Positions 56,101-64,000 of a stretch of DNA of 64,000 bases are shown here, piece after piece. Where the stretch lies: assembly GCF_000027005.1 (NCBI RefSeq), contig NC_012964.1, forward strand, positions 62,001 through 126,000. The letters run 5' to 3'. The first letter of the stretch is position 1, and each line of letters opens with the position of its first letter. The notes beneath the pieces are model-generated. The model was given only the letters and a program-made list of their open reading frames with translations, was not told where the DNA came from and ran no database searches. Position numbers and translations under genes: made by a program. This DNA comes from Komagataella phaffii GS115. Taxonomy: Eukaryota > Ascomycota > Pichiomycetes > Pichiales > Pichiaceae.

Positions 56101-56688
56101 TTATGTGGAACGTTCTGCTTTTCGATGCAGTTTGTTATAGGTATTGAGCTTGTGGGTACTTTAGTATTGCCAGCTGCTATTTGTTTCACTGTTTACGTGA
56201 TCATTTTTGCCATTGTTTCTCATCCAACACCCATTCTGTCACTAGTATTACTTGGTATCATTTTTGGTCTTCCAGGTTTATTAATCGTTGTCACAGTGTC
56301 TTCATGGTCGTATATTTTATGGCTACTCGTTTATTTGGTCGCTCTCCCAATTTGGAATTTCGTTCTCCCATCATATGCCTACTGGAAGTTTGATGACTTC
56401 AGTTGGGGTGAAACCAGAGTAACATCACATGAAATCAAAGATGCACATGGAGAAATCGAGGGATTATTTGATGGTTCACATATTATCCAGAAACGTTGGA
56501 GAGAATTTGAAAGAGATCGTAGGCGTTCAAACAGTCCAAACCTAAATCACAGAGGAAGTGAACTGCCAGTTCCATCTGCTGCTTGGGATCCAGCCAATAT
56601 AAATCACGATTTTGAGAAGGATTCCGATGTGTATGTGAATGCCCAGGAGGAAGCTGAGAGTTCCAGTTCACAAAATTACTTAAAATAG
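53122..56688 (+). CDS. CHS3: Chitin synthase Chs3 (class IV)
   Basis: The protein has 1188 residues, near the S. cerevisiae length of 1165. A disordered N-terminus of about 140 residues precedes two membrane segments (about 190-212 and 430-465) around a lumenal domain, then the GT2 catalytic region: CYSEDEDGLRTTIESIATTD, ICDGMIKGAG, VDADTKVYPDS (Asp816, Asp818), EDRYL (Glu934, Asp935; general base) and SQRRRWINSTVHN (973-977 QRRRW). A C-terminal membrane cluster (about 1000-1085) forms the channel. Chs3 polymerises UDP-GlcNAc into most cell-wall and septum-ring chitin; it traffics through Chs7, the exomer and Chs4. It is likely controlled by a long upstream region of about 0.8-1.5 kb. Confidence 0.96.
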   Translation: MKNSFSSDNYQEFDVESGDLNRKRSLVRHDRARNDPHNPHYHYANVVAQESDHIKVQSFDTGLDPTRWDSLSRSASARGRSIPLDDLNSKGQIMHDFEDDSTQVDPRGTEIQGLNDEQSLHRNNTIRSNKLASKVIKSKSSSKYEFWPIYCTIITFWAPSPLLRLFGFKTKERQFAWREKMGLISIILYIGTFVAYLTFGFSRTVCSNTRTRIENNSVSTGYLIINGRAYDLTASSHPAAAGIDAGTNILYPPINAGGKDASFLFQNVNGNCKGLITPKEDSEIPFDGDEVAWYMPCKLFAQDGSSSPNFTASEYYNGWGCHTSTTARDAFYSLDVTGDVYFTWNDIRNSSRNLVVFSGDVLDLDLISWIDSDNLNYPELFDRLRTDEQMRGHDISILLSSSSERKAARCLVETIKVGVIDSETIGCIASDIVLYVSLIFILSVVISKFLCACYFKWVISRRQGATTSSTKEMNERERDIEDWADDINKQAPVASVQPFQRFDYRNQSKGNRVSKLFNRASRYSMATQLDGFDYVNSVGTLASSAKYPMTTMTLQTTKMLRASKDRRSHVRNRSSVMLNTNASRQSLLLGSDYHNPFDANDGFYIQSLSADLIHPDVAPQPPVEYQPYGYPLAHVITLITCYSEDEDGLRTTIESIATTDYPNSHKLILVICDGMIKGAGNDKTTPEIALDLMTDFVTPPDDVQPFSYVSVAQGSKRHNMAKVYAGFYNYKDSNLPPEKQQRVPVVTIVKCGTPAETGAAKPGNRGKRDSQIILMSFLQKVMFDERMTQLENEMLKSIFSITGLMTEMYEIVLMVDADTKVYPDSLTHMVAEMVKDPTVMGLCGETKIANKRQSWVTAIQVFEYYISHHQAKAFESCFGSVTCLPGCFCMYRIKTPKGRDGYWVPILANPDIVERYSDNVLDTLHKKNLLLLGEDRYLSSLMLQTFPKRKQIFVPKAACKTIVPERFKVLLSQRRRWINSTVHNLFELFLVNDLCGTFCFSMQFVIGIELVGTLVLPAAICFTVYVIIFAIVSHPTPILSLVLLGIIFGLPGLLIVVTVSSWSYILWLLVYLVALPIWNFVLPSYAYWKFDDFSWGETRVTSHEIKDAHGEIEGLFDGSHIIQKRWREFERDRRRSNSPNLNHRGSELPVPSAAWDPANINHDFEKDSDVYVNAQEEAESSSSQNYLK

Positions 56689-56733
56689 AAGAACAAATGA
56701 AATATATAAGGATCATCAATGCATTGAAAATAT

Positions 56734-59700
56734 TTATTCACTCAAACTCAACACTTTCTGTAAATCTCTTTCGTCTGTGAATGGTACGTATCGTAGAAAT
56801 AATGGCTTCAACTCGTGGATCTGATCTTGAATGTTTCTATCACCATTTTTCTGAACTAACGAAGAGATGCCATTTATGATTGTTTCAATTTCTAAGTGCT
56901 GTAATCTGGGAAGAGGTCTTCTGTCTAATAAAGACTTGCAAACAATAACTCTGTGTAAAGCGATAGCTGTTCTGGAGATAAAAAATGGTGTCACAACTTT
57001 TTGAAATTGTGGATCACTGCAAAGATCGATCAAATCATTCAAACATCTCAAACTAAGATTCTTTCTTGGATGTGTCTGTATAGGGCTTGTGGTATTGGCA
57101 ATTGTATCAAACGGGAAACTGAGTAACCTGGAGCATAAACTCTGTTGAGCTGGAATATCTTTCAGTTCATCAAGGCCAATTAATGCCGTTTCAGTATCAT
57201 CGAACTCATAAAGAAACGAATTTTTCCAGATGGAGTGAGCAAATTCAACTTGCACACTTTTGGGCATCTCAGTGAGTGGTGGTATTAAGCATGCATACAA
57301 CTTGTCATATTGAACGATGTCAAAGCGTTCATAGAGCGAGTTTTTTCCATAGTAAGACAGAATGGTATCAGTTAATCTAATAAACAGCATCGAAAGATAT
57401 TCAAGGGAACTGTCGTATGACTGCAGCAGTTTTTGAGATAGATCAACCAAGATTCTGGAGGCAATCATCCACAATTCCTGTTCCGTTTCTTCTAATCCTA
57501 CTGATCGTTCCTGTACAATAGTTAACAGTTGTTCAAACAGCCTTTCGGTGAAGCTTCCAAGATCTAGCACCTTAGCGGGACTTAAGTCGGCCAGCTTATT
57601 TTCAAGCACGATTATTGCCTTATGACTGAAATGAATGTAAGTAGGAACTTGAAAGCCAGAATCTTGAACTTTCTTGATGAACTTCTGTTCAATAGCCGAC
57701 TTAGGTGCTAATGGAAGCATGGAAATATTTGCTAACTGCTGAATAAGCATAGACTTGTAATGGTAATCATCAAACTCCATATAGCCAAGAATATTGAGAA
57801 CTGTCTCTTGAAGTTTAGTGCTCTTAATAGAATCGGATGATCTAGTAGATGGTAATATGGGGTAACGGATAGCAGTGTTCAAAATGGCAAGTATTCTTTC
57901 CATTTTTTGGACATCTTGGATCGGGCTCACCATCTTATAGATACTATCAAACGACTCAAAATACACTACAAGCGTATCTTGAGCTAAAGGGTTCACTTGA
58001 TACAGAATCTGGTAAGTAGACCAAAACGAGTAAAATAACTCTTTAAGTTCCGTTGGGATCTCGTGCTCCAAACCTTGCTTTGATAGCTCTTGAAATTGCT
58101 TGAAGATTTGATACTCCAGATCTAGCCAGTTAAGCTTTAAAAGTTTTTCGAAATACCCAAAGAGTCCCTCCCAAAATAATAGTAAACTCTTAGTGTTCTT
58201 CGAATCGGAAGAGTCAAAGCTTAAGAATTGACTGCTGTACAAGGAGCATAAACCTCGCAATATTAGGGTTATACTTTCCAAGTGATCGGAATCTAAACTA
58301 TCGGAGTAGTCAATGGTATAAAATTCCTTCTCAATCACTAGCCTATAGATCAACTTCCAGCATCCAAGTAAGGAACCATGAGAATCAATAATTGAGAAAC
58401 ATGTAGATATTGCACCATTGCGAACCTGAGCCCTTGGATCTGAAGCAGCCTTGTTTAGGGATATTATAAGGCAAATCCATATCAAGTGATCTATAAGTGC
58501 TGGGTCGGTCGAAGGTGAATTGATGAGCGTAGTTAGGTCCTCTTTGTCATTCAGTACCAAATCCAAATTTTCACCAACATAACTGGAATCTTTTGTGGCA
58601 TTGAATGAGTTTTTCAAAGAGTCACTAATCAGCCAAAAGTAACTTAAGGAGTTTAGTGATATATTTAAATCAAGTGTCTGGTAAAAAAATTTGCATAAAA
58701 TATCAATTAATGGTTTCAACTGTTTCTTCGGCAGTGATGTGAGGAATTCGTCTAGAAGCAATTTGACAGTTTCAAAATTAGATTCTAGGAGTTGGCCAAC
58801 ATTGATTCTCAATTGAGGATCTTTTAATAAGATTGGATCTTCTAATACTGTTTTTTCGATTAATTGGAACGGGGCATCAAGGAGTGTGTATACTAAACTC
58901 CAAGATTCAGCGAAGTTGCTTCCGTATCTGTTCAGCACGGTGCTCAAAGTTTTCAATACTCGTAGTCTAATATCTGTTTCACAATTAACTATCAAAAGTT
59001 CTTTAGAAGTTGGAAGGTTTGATAAGCTAGTGTCTATTTTATTGAGTGAATTCAGCACAACGTGTTCGGTATTCCTGATCTCATCATTTGTGAACCCGTC
59101 AGCAGCTATTTTCTTCACGACAGAATCAAAAGAATCAGTGATCAAAAAGCGAGTCTGATCATCCAATGTTCTTTGTTGAATAATACTCTTGTAAAATTCC
59201 AAAGTGTAATCCCAAACGCCATTGGCAGTTGCAAGTAGTTGTATGGTATTGTTTTGAAGGATATTTGTAAGCTTTCCAACAAAAAATAGCTTATTATAGC
59301 TTGATGTCCTCAAAGTTAAATCATCGTTTTCTTCAAATGGTACTTTGGAGCCACCCTCTTCCAGAAGTAACTCTGTAGTCAAAGTCACAAATGATTCTAT
59401 TATTAAACTCAATGTAGTAGAATTGTATCCGGAAACGGAGTCTTCCAATTTAACAATCGAATCTTGAATAGATAAGATCTCTTGGGAAGAAATCAAATCA
59501 GCAGAAGGTTTATCTTGCGGCAAAAGCTTATCAGAGGATGCCCCATTCAGAAAGTAATCCAACCATTGAATAGTTTTAAAAATCAAAATCCACTCTGAGC
59601 CATCAAGTAGATTGCCAAGACTAATCACCAAGTTTATGAGCATTCGAAACAACACAGCCATACGTGAGTTGAATGAACGACTATAAGGCTGGATACTGGT

Positions 59701-61380
59701 TGATACATTGGATACTGGTTGCTGCGACAAAGTTTGAATCGTTGTTGAGATAGTCCCAACTATACTCTCGCCTAATGATTTTGATCTAAAACCTGAGCTT
59801 CCGGTCAGATTTGTGATTGATTTGCAAATAAGAAACAAGAGTTTTTTTCTAGCATCCTTGAGGTCCAAAAAGCTCACAGTCAGCGTCAATTTTTGCAGCG
59901 ATTTTGTCAATCCATTAAAAAGAGTTTCACACAAGGAAGAATACAGAAACACGGTTGCCATATCTTTCCAAAGCACCCAGTTATTTGACACCAAATCTTT
60001 AATTTCGATGTATGAACTAGAGTTTTTATCTAGTCCAATGACAGCCTTGGAAAGGCTATCACACATCGAAGTCAACGTTTGAAGTATGAGGTACAGCATA
60101 TATGTGGACGAAGTTTGTGGAGGTTCCAACTTATCTAGGTAGTCAATGAATAGAACTTTTGAAGAAGACTTGGCCACCGTCAGACCTGCAAAATCAGCCG
60201 GTTTTTGATATTCTCTAGATATAAATTTGGGCAGAATGGTATCACCGGTATTTAATAACGACTTATTGAGAACAACGATCTCAAAACAAACATCGAAAAA
60301 GCTCTTGAAAACGGTTTTCTCATTACTATCTAGCTGAGAATCGTATGTCTTGTGAATTTGTTGCACAAGAGTAAAATCTTTAACAATAGAAAGATATATC
60401 TCCAAACTCAAAACCTTTTTCCAGAACGGTGAGTTTGAATCTTTTGTGAGTTGAAAAGTAAGGGTGGATAATATTGGCTTCGATTCATTCTTCAGTGTTG
60501 TGAAATGCTGCAAAAGCATTAGTTGAATGATGCGAGCTACTCTTACCATTATTGGAAACTCATCAGATGAGGTTAGGTAATCCAATATGAGTGGAGAAAT
60601 CTTTATTCGCAGAAGATACTCCAGCTCTAAATGCTCATTGAACAGCTCACTATTGTCTTTTAATATGGTTTCTAAAAGTTCAAGGCCAAACTCTTCACTG
60701 ATCGAGTTTGTTTTCAAAAATATAGGCTTTTGATGTTGTATCAAATTGATCAAATCAAGAAGTATTCTTTGGGAATCATAGGCACATTGGCGAACTTCGA
60801 TAGTTTTATTGTCATCCAAGGAAACTGTGTAAACTGGATCATCTGGGGATATTTTGCTGTCCTCTATTTTAATTTTATCGAATACGCCAGTCAACAGTTG
60901 TAGATATGTGGCACTGGCAGTATTGATGATAGCTGGACTTTTGCTTTGTGTATACAAATTGGAGCAGACAAACAAGAACTTTGATAGCAATTCATTCTTC
61001 AAACGGATTGGGTAGCTCTGTAATAATAATGACAGCAATTGAAGGATTTTTAAATGAACATCGTCACTTTTGAACTGGGAACAAACCAGTAGTGAATTTA
61101 CCAGTGACTCAAGTTTTGTATCAGCAATTGCGCTCTCTATTATTAGCTTTTGTAAACAAGCAAGTCCAGTATTTACCAATTTGAGGGACCTTGTTTGTAT
61201 AGATAATAGAAAAGGGTCAACGAAGGACTCAAACTTCACAAGCTCTTGGATGGGGACCCTTTGTTTGAAAGATCTTATCATATCTATAGATGCATCTGCT
61301 GCTTCTTTCAGCTCGGGATATTTCCTTTTCGAATCATGACTGAGAGTTCCTAGCTCTTGAACCAAATAGGCCAGGGTCAT
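56734..61380 (-). CDS. MON2: Mon2, Golgi/endosome trafficking scaffold
   Basis: The protein has 1548 residues and is all-helical HEAT-like. It begins LAYLVQELGTLSHDSKRKYP followed by ELKEAADASIDMIRSF, the conserved dimerisation start of the Mon2/BIG family. Further blocks are ACLQKLIIESAIADTKLESL, PLILDYLTSSDEFPIMVRVA and a C-terminal region about 900-1530 of Mon2 type. There is no Sec7 catalytic domain, which separates it from Sec7/BIG proteins. Mon2 works with Dop1 and Neo1 and is peripheral on trans-Golgi and endosomes. S. cerevisiae Mon2 has 1636 residues. Neo1 itself is not in this window, though two other P4-ATPases are. It converges with CHS3, 45 bases between stops. Confidence 0.88.
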   Translation of the reverse strand: MTLAYLVQELGTLSHDSKRKYPELKEAADASIDMIRSFKQRVPIQELVKFESFVDPFLLSIQTRSLKLVNTGLACLQKLIIESAIADTKLESLVNSLLVCSQFKSDDVHLKILQLLSLLLQSYPIRLKNELLSKFLFVCSNLYTQSKSPAIINTASATYLQLLTGVFDKIKIEDSKISPDDPVYTVSLDDNKTIEVRQCAYDSQRILLDLINLIQHQKPIFLKTNSISEEFGLELLETILKDNSELFNEHLELEYLLRIKISPLILDYLTSSDEFPIMVRVARIIQLMLLQHFTTLKNESKPILSTLTFQLTKDSNSPFWKKVLSLEIYLSIVKDFTLVQQIHKTYDSQLDSNEKTVFKSFFDVCFEIVVLNKSLLNTGDTILPKFISREYQKPADFAGLTVAKSSSKVLFIDYLDKLEPPQTSSTYMLYLILQTLTSMCDSLSKAVIGLDKNSSSYIEIKDLVSNNWVLWKDMATVFLYSSLCETLFNGLTKSLQKLTLTVSFLDLKDARKKLLFLICKSITNLTGSSGFRSKSLGESIVGTISTTIQTLSQQPVSNVSTSIQPYSRSFNSRMAVLFRMLINLVISLGNLLDGSEWILIFKTIQWLDYFLNGASSDKLLPQDKPSADLISSQEILSIQDSIVKLEDSVSGYNSTTLSLIIESFVTLTTELLLEEGGSKVPFEENDDLTLRTSSYNKLFFVGKLTNILQNNTIQLLATANGVWDYTLEFYKSIIQQRTLDDQTRFLITDSFDSVVKKIAADGFTNDEIRNTEHVVLNSLNKIDTSLSNLPTSKELLIVNCETDIRLRVLKTLSTVLNRYGSNFAESWSLVYTLLDAPFQLIEKTVLEDPILLKDPQLRINVGQLLESNFETVKLLLDEFLTSLPKKQLKPLIDILCKFFYQTLDLNISLNSLSYFWLISDSLKNSFNATKDSSYVGENLDLVLNDKEDLTTLINSPSTDPALIDHLIWICLIISLNKAASDPRAQVRNGAISTCFSIIDSHGSLLGCWKLIYRLVIEKEFYTIDYSDSLDSDHLESITLILRGLCSLYSSQFLSFDSSDSKNTKSLLLFWEGLFGYFEKLLKLNWLDLEYQIFKQFQELSKQGLEHEIPTELKELFYSFWSTYQILYQVNPLAQDTLVVYFESFDSIYKMVSPIQDVQKMERILAILNTAIRYPILPSTRSSDSIKSTKLQETVLNILGYMEFDDYHYKSMLIQQLANISMLPLAPKSAIEQKFIKKVQDSGFQVPTYIHFSHKAIIVLENKLADLSPAKVLDLGSFTERLFEQLLTIVQERSVGLEETEQELWMIASRILVDLSQKLLQSYDSSLEYLSMLFIRLTDTILSYYGKNSLYERFDIVQYDKLYACLIPPLTEMPKSVQVEFAHSIWKNSFLYEFDDTETALIGLDELKDIPAQQSLCSRLLSFPFDTIANTTSPIQTHPRKNLSLRCLNDLIDLCSDPQFQKVVTPFFISRTAIALHRVIVCKSLLDRRPLPRLQHLEIETIINGISSLVQKNGDRNIQDQIHELKPLFLRYVPFTDERDLQKVLSLSE

Positions 61381-61720
61381 AATTGACTGGACTAAACTTT
61401 ATCAAGGGGATGGGGAATACTGACATCGCTATTATCTTTGGGAACCAGATAATGATGTGGTGTAGGGATTTACATCTATTTCATGTGAAAGAGGATGATT
61501 TGGGGAGTTTGAAATATATTTATCTTGTTATAGTGGGACTGATAGATATCTCAAGTGTGTCTGGTCTGTTGTAGAGCTAGGATCGTTTAATATAAACCTT
61601 GGAGTGTCAATTGTCAGTTCACCCATCCAAAACTTTTCATCTTATATAATCATCTCGGATCTCGATATCTGGTGCGTATGGTTAACCTACTAAATTTTTA
61701 CTGAGGACAATACTACCCCA
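61381..61720. other. Divergent promoter region of MON2 and PUS4
   Basis: The 340 bases include a 63-codon plus-strand frame (61383-61574) that starts three bases from the MON2 ATG on the other strand and looks like chance. No RNA gene recognised. Confidence 0.4.
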
Positions 61721-62896
61721 ATGAACGGAATATTTGCTGTGGAAAAACCTTATGGGGTCAGCTCTAACAAGTTTCTGCAACAGATAAATAATATTTTTAC
61801 AAACTCTTCGATATTTGGCGCTGACTTGGCTGAGCTGAGAAAAAGGAAGCTAGCTGGCTACGGAAAGAACAGTGCCAGAGGACTAAAGAAAGCCAGCAAA
61901 GCCAAAGTTAAGATGGGCCATGGTGGAACTTTAGACCCTCTGGCTTCTGGCGTTCTTGTAATTGGAGTGGGACAAGGAACGAAACGGCTACAAGAATATT
62001 TAGGTGGCTCTACCAAACTGTATGAAACTGAAGCATTGCTAGGAGCTGCTACAACCACAGGGGATTCAGAGGGAGACGTTATTTGCAAAACGGAAGTCAA
62101 CCACATTACTAAGGATATGTGCTTGCAAACTGCTAAAAAGTTTGTTGGGGAGCTTATACAAACTCCACCTCTGTTTTCTGCTTTGAAAATGAATGGAAAA
62201 CCTCTATACGAGTATGCTAGAGAGGGCAAGCCATTACCGATGGAAATAAAACCCCGAACGGTACAAGTTTATTCCTTAGAAGTTGAAGAAAGTGATTTGT
62301 TGTCTACTGACCATGATTACAAATTAAAAGAATCAATAATCGATGAAGACGGTACCCCTCTAGAGTCTAAGTTGTCTGAAAATCCTCTTCTTCAAAACGA
62401 CAAGTTACATTTTAGCAAAGAATTTATAGAGTCGGCTTCCCAAGAAGGTCTTCGCACAGATGTTGACCCTCCACATTTAATCAAAGATATTTCGGTCCAA
62501 ATATCAAAAGCACCATTGTTACATTTTGTGGCCCAGGTCAGCTCCGGAACCTACATAAGATCACTTGTTTCAGACTTTGGAAAGGCCTTGAGCTCATCTG
62601 CATATATGGTCAAACTTATTAGAAGAAAACAGGGTGAATGGGATTTGAGCAGCAATTGTTTTACTCTGGCAGATTTTCAAGAAAATGAACAGGTCTGGGG
62701 TCCTGTCCTCAAGAAAGTTTTTGAACACGGTGACGAGATTAATGTTTTGGAGGAGATGCAAAGGAGTAAAGAGAAGTTTGTGCAAAACGAACATCAAGAA
62801 CAGTCCGAGGAGACGTCTGAGGAAGTACCGAAAGAAAATTTAGAAGCAAGGTCTGAGGAGACTACGAACAAGACAGATGAAACGTTCACCGCTTAG
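61721..62896 (+). CDS. PUS4: Pus4, tRNA pseudouridine-55 synthase (TruB family)
   Basis: The protein has 391 residues. TruB motif I is NGIFAVEKPYGVSSN near the start; motif II is MGHGGTLDPLASGVLVIGVG, with the catalytic Asp72. KLYETEALLGAATTTGDSEG and TPPLFSALKMNGKPLYEYAR follow, and SGTYIRSLVSDFGKAL is motif III. A fungal insert of about 30 residues sits after the ALKxNGK block. The C-terminal 60 residues are acidic and repetitive in Glu/Thr. Pus4 makes pseudouridine 55 in the T-loop of most tRNAs, in cytosol and mitochondria. It converges with MID1, 64 bases between stops. Confidence 0.95.
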   Translation: MNGIFAVEKPYGVSSNKFLQQINNIFTNSSIFGADLAELRKRKLAGYGKNSARGLKKASKAKVKMGHGGTLDPLASGVLVIGVGQGTKRLQEYLGGSTKLYETEALLGAATTTGDSEGDVICKTEVNHITKDMCLQTAKKFVGELIQTPPLFSALKMNGKPLYEYAREGKPLPMEIKPRTVQVYSLEVEESDLLSTDHDYKLKESIIDEDGTPLESKLSENPLLQNDKLHFSKEFIESASQEGLRTDVDPPHLIKDISVQISKAPLLHFVAQVSSGTYIRSLVSDFGKALSSSAYMVKLIRRKQGEWDLSSNCFTLADFQENEQVWGPVLKKVFEHGDEINVLEEMQRSKEKFVQNEHQEQSEETSEEVPKENLEARSEETTNKTDETFTA

Positions 62897-62960
62897 GTTG
62901 AAAATTTCGTTTCAGAATGGGATTATAGCAACTTAGGGCCGCATTTATGTACATAATTCA

Positions 62961-64000
62961 TCATAATAGCTTGTAAATAATGATAATCCACAACGCTATC
63001 ACTACCTCAAGATTCCGTTTGACTGACAATCTAGCACCACTGCTTTGCACTATAAATCCCAGGGCATTGCAGCTAACATAATCTTCACCTTCATCCCAAT
63101 AATAGCTTTCACGTATTGTTTCGTTCGTGGTAGGGCATACAAATCCAAAACTGCCAGGACAATCCCTGACTATTGCATTGCAGCTGTCCACACACGGTAA
63201 AATCTCATAATATGGATTGGGAGGCTGGATTTCTTCGTTGATGAAGCTATTTCTTCCGTCAGAGGTAGTTCTGTACTTGTAACCACTTGTATTGTTTCTA
63301 GTTGTACACCTCGGTATCAAAACGGAACACAGCCAGTTTTGGTAGGAATTGGCACAATCTTGACAAGTTCGGAGAGGCGAATACCTTGAAGAAGCATCTG
63401 TATCGCATTGCACAATTTGCAAACTTTTTGTGAAATTTTCGTAATGCTCCTTAGCATAATCATCATACAAGGCTCCTAACTCGGTCGCAGATATCAAGCC
63501 ATCGAAAAACTGCATGGACATTGGGACAGCATAGTCTACGTTATTACAAAATTCCAAGTCATAGATCAACGTGCACGTATCTTCAAGCATTGTTTCGAAT
63601 TCAAACTGATGAAAAACTGTTCCGCCGCTGTCAGAGTTTTGAGTTCCTGAATTCTGAGTTAAGTATGCAATGTATTGGGATGACGAATTCAGATTTTGAA
63701 CATAAAATTGTTCTCTAATAGATTCATTCTTTTGAACAAATGACGTGTTGATGGATATGCTAGATAGTTCCGGACCACTTTTGATAGCACACCAACTTCT
63801 ATTCAAGTTTTGAAATGTCGACTTATAGGTGTAATCAAAGAGATGAAGAGAATAAGAATCAGTTAAGCCAGGATCAATATCGGAAATGTTGGAATAAAGA
63901 TCAGTATCTAATGCACCGGTCATTAGTAAAGCAGATTCACCATCAGCATCAAGCAAATGGGCCCAAGCACGATCATCCCATTGAAAGACCAGACCATTTT
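62961..64000 (-). CDS. MID1: Mid1, stretch-activated calcium channel subunit (5' partial)
   Basis: The frame runs off the right edge of the window, so the N-terminus and signal peptide are missing; about 346 residues remain. The visible part starts GLVFQWDDRAWAHLLDADG. Many N-glycosylation sequons occur (NRS, NTS, NES, NSS, NFT, NTS, NET). The Cys-rich C-terminus is diagnostic: TCQDCANSYQNWLCSVLIPR, LPCVDSCNAIVRDCPGSFGF, YVSCNALGF. It ends in a hydrophobic tail (VVIALWIIIIYKLL). Mid1 pairs with Cch1 in the plasma membrane/ER for Ca2+ entry during mating and stress. The first ATG seen downstream is not the start. Confidence 0.9.
   Translation of the reverse strand, partial: NGLVFQWDDRAWAHLLDADGESALLMTGALDTDLYSNISDIDPGLTDSYSLHLFDYTYKSTFQNLNRSWCAIKSGPELSSISINTSFVQKNESIREQFYVQNLNSSSQYIAYLTQNSGTQNSDSGGTVFHQFEFETMLEDTCTLIYDLEFCNNVDYAVPMSMQFFDGLISATELGALYDDYAKEHYENFTKSLQIVQCDTDASSRYSPLRTCQDCANSYQNWLCSVLIPRCTTRNNTSGYKYRTTSDGRNSFINEEIQPPNPYYEILPCVDSCNAIVRDCPGSFGFVCPTTNETIRESYYWDEGEDYVSCNALGFIVQSSGARLSVKRNLEVVIALWIIIIYKLL

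Noticed and set aside
61383..61574. 63-codon plus-strand frame next to the MON2 start
   Set aside because: Begins three bases from the divergent MON2 ATG in promoter sequence; composition is not protein-like.

Overview
The window is about 64 kb of a compact nuclear chromosome from a budding yeast. Proteins such as Ure2, Ies2, Fes1, Tfb4, Ubc13, Swf1, Chs3, Mon2, Pus4 and Mid1 are recognisable at sight. The overall gene set, the short introns and proteins such as a myo-inositol oxygenase and a KDM4-like demethylase with a PHD module suggest a methylotrophic yeast of the Komagataella (Pichia pastoris) type. This is inference from remembered family resemblance, with no database search. A CTG codon at 37316-37318 falls on a conserved Leu of the Dur3 family, which argues against the CTG-Ser clade.

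Layout. 1-16.7 kb: URE2 (5' end outside the window), an MFG1/LIM-binding regulator, IES2, a nitrilase, an intron-bearing tRNA-Lys(UUU), a BAP31/Yet3 protein, SEC8, a two-NBD soluble ABC protein (YDR061W type), MMS4/EME1, FES1, TFB4 (spliced), a ZNF511-type zinc-finger protein, a Gemin2/BRR1 protein, an Asterix/PAT10 protein (spliced) and cytosine deaminase. 17-31 kb: a membrane and transport block with a ferric reductase, an amino-acid permease, a DNF3-type P4-ATPase and a full-length ABCB exporter. 31-41 kb: myo-inositol oxygenase, a GH17 cell-wall glucanase, an MFS sugar porter, a DUR3 urea permease with GATA sites upstream, and the DHHC acyltransferase SWF1. 40-51 kb: a DNF1/2-type P4-ATPase, UBC13, a small membrane protein, GRX3/4, RAD24/RAD17, a JmjN-JmjC-PHD demethylase and an orphan multipass membrane protein. 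51-64 kb: a 1.5-kb gap with one orphan small ORF, chitin synthase CHS3, MON2, PUS4 and MID1 (N-terminus outside the window).

Functional themes. Several genes serve the secretory and endosomal route and the cell surface: SEC8, MON2, DNF1, DNF3, SWF1, CHS3, the GH17 glucanase and MID1. SWF1 and CHS3 belong to one trafficking theme only by analogy with S. cerevisiae; being near each other implies no operon. A second group concerns nitrogen and nutrient use: URE2, the nitrilase, the permease, DUR3 and FCY1. A third concerns DNA damage: MMS4, TFB4, UBC13 and RAD24.

I saw no transposon, CRISPR array, plasmid or viral insertion. The best candidates for something undescribed are a possible two-exon small gene at 34002-34340, the orphan 106-codon ORF at 52025 behind a strong TATA element, the 302-aa orphan membrane protein at 50637, and the KDM4-like domain architecture at 49011.
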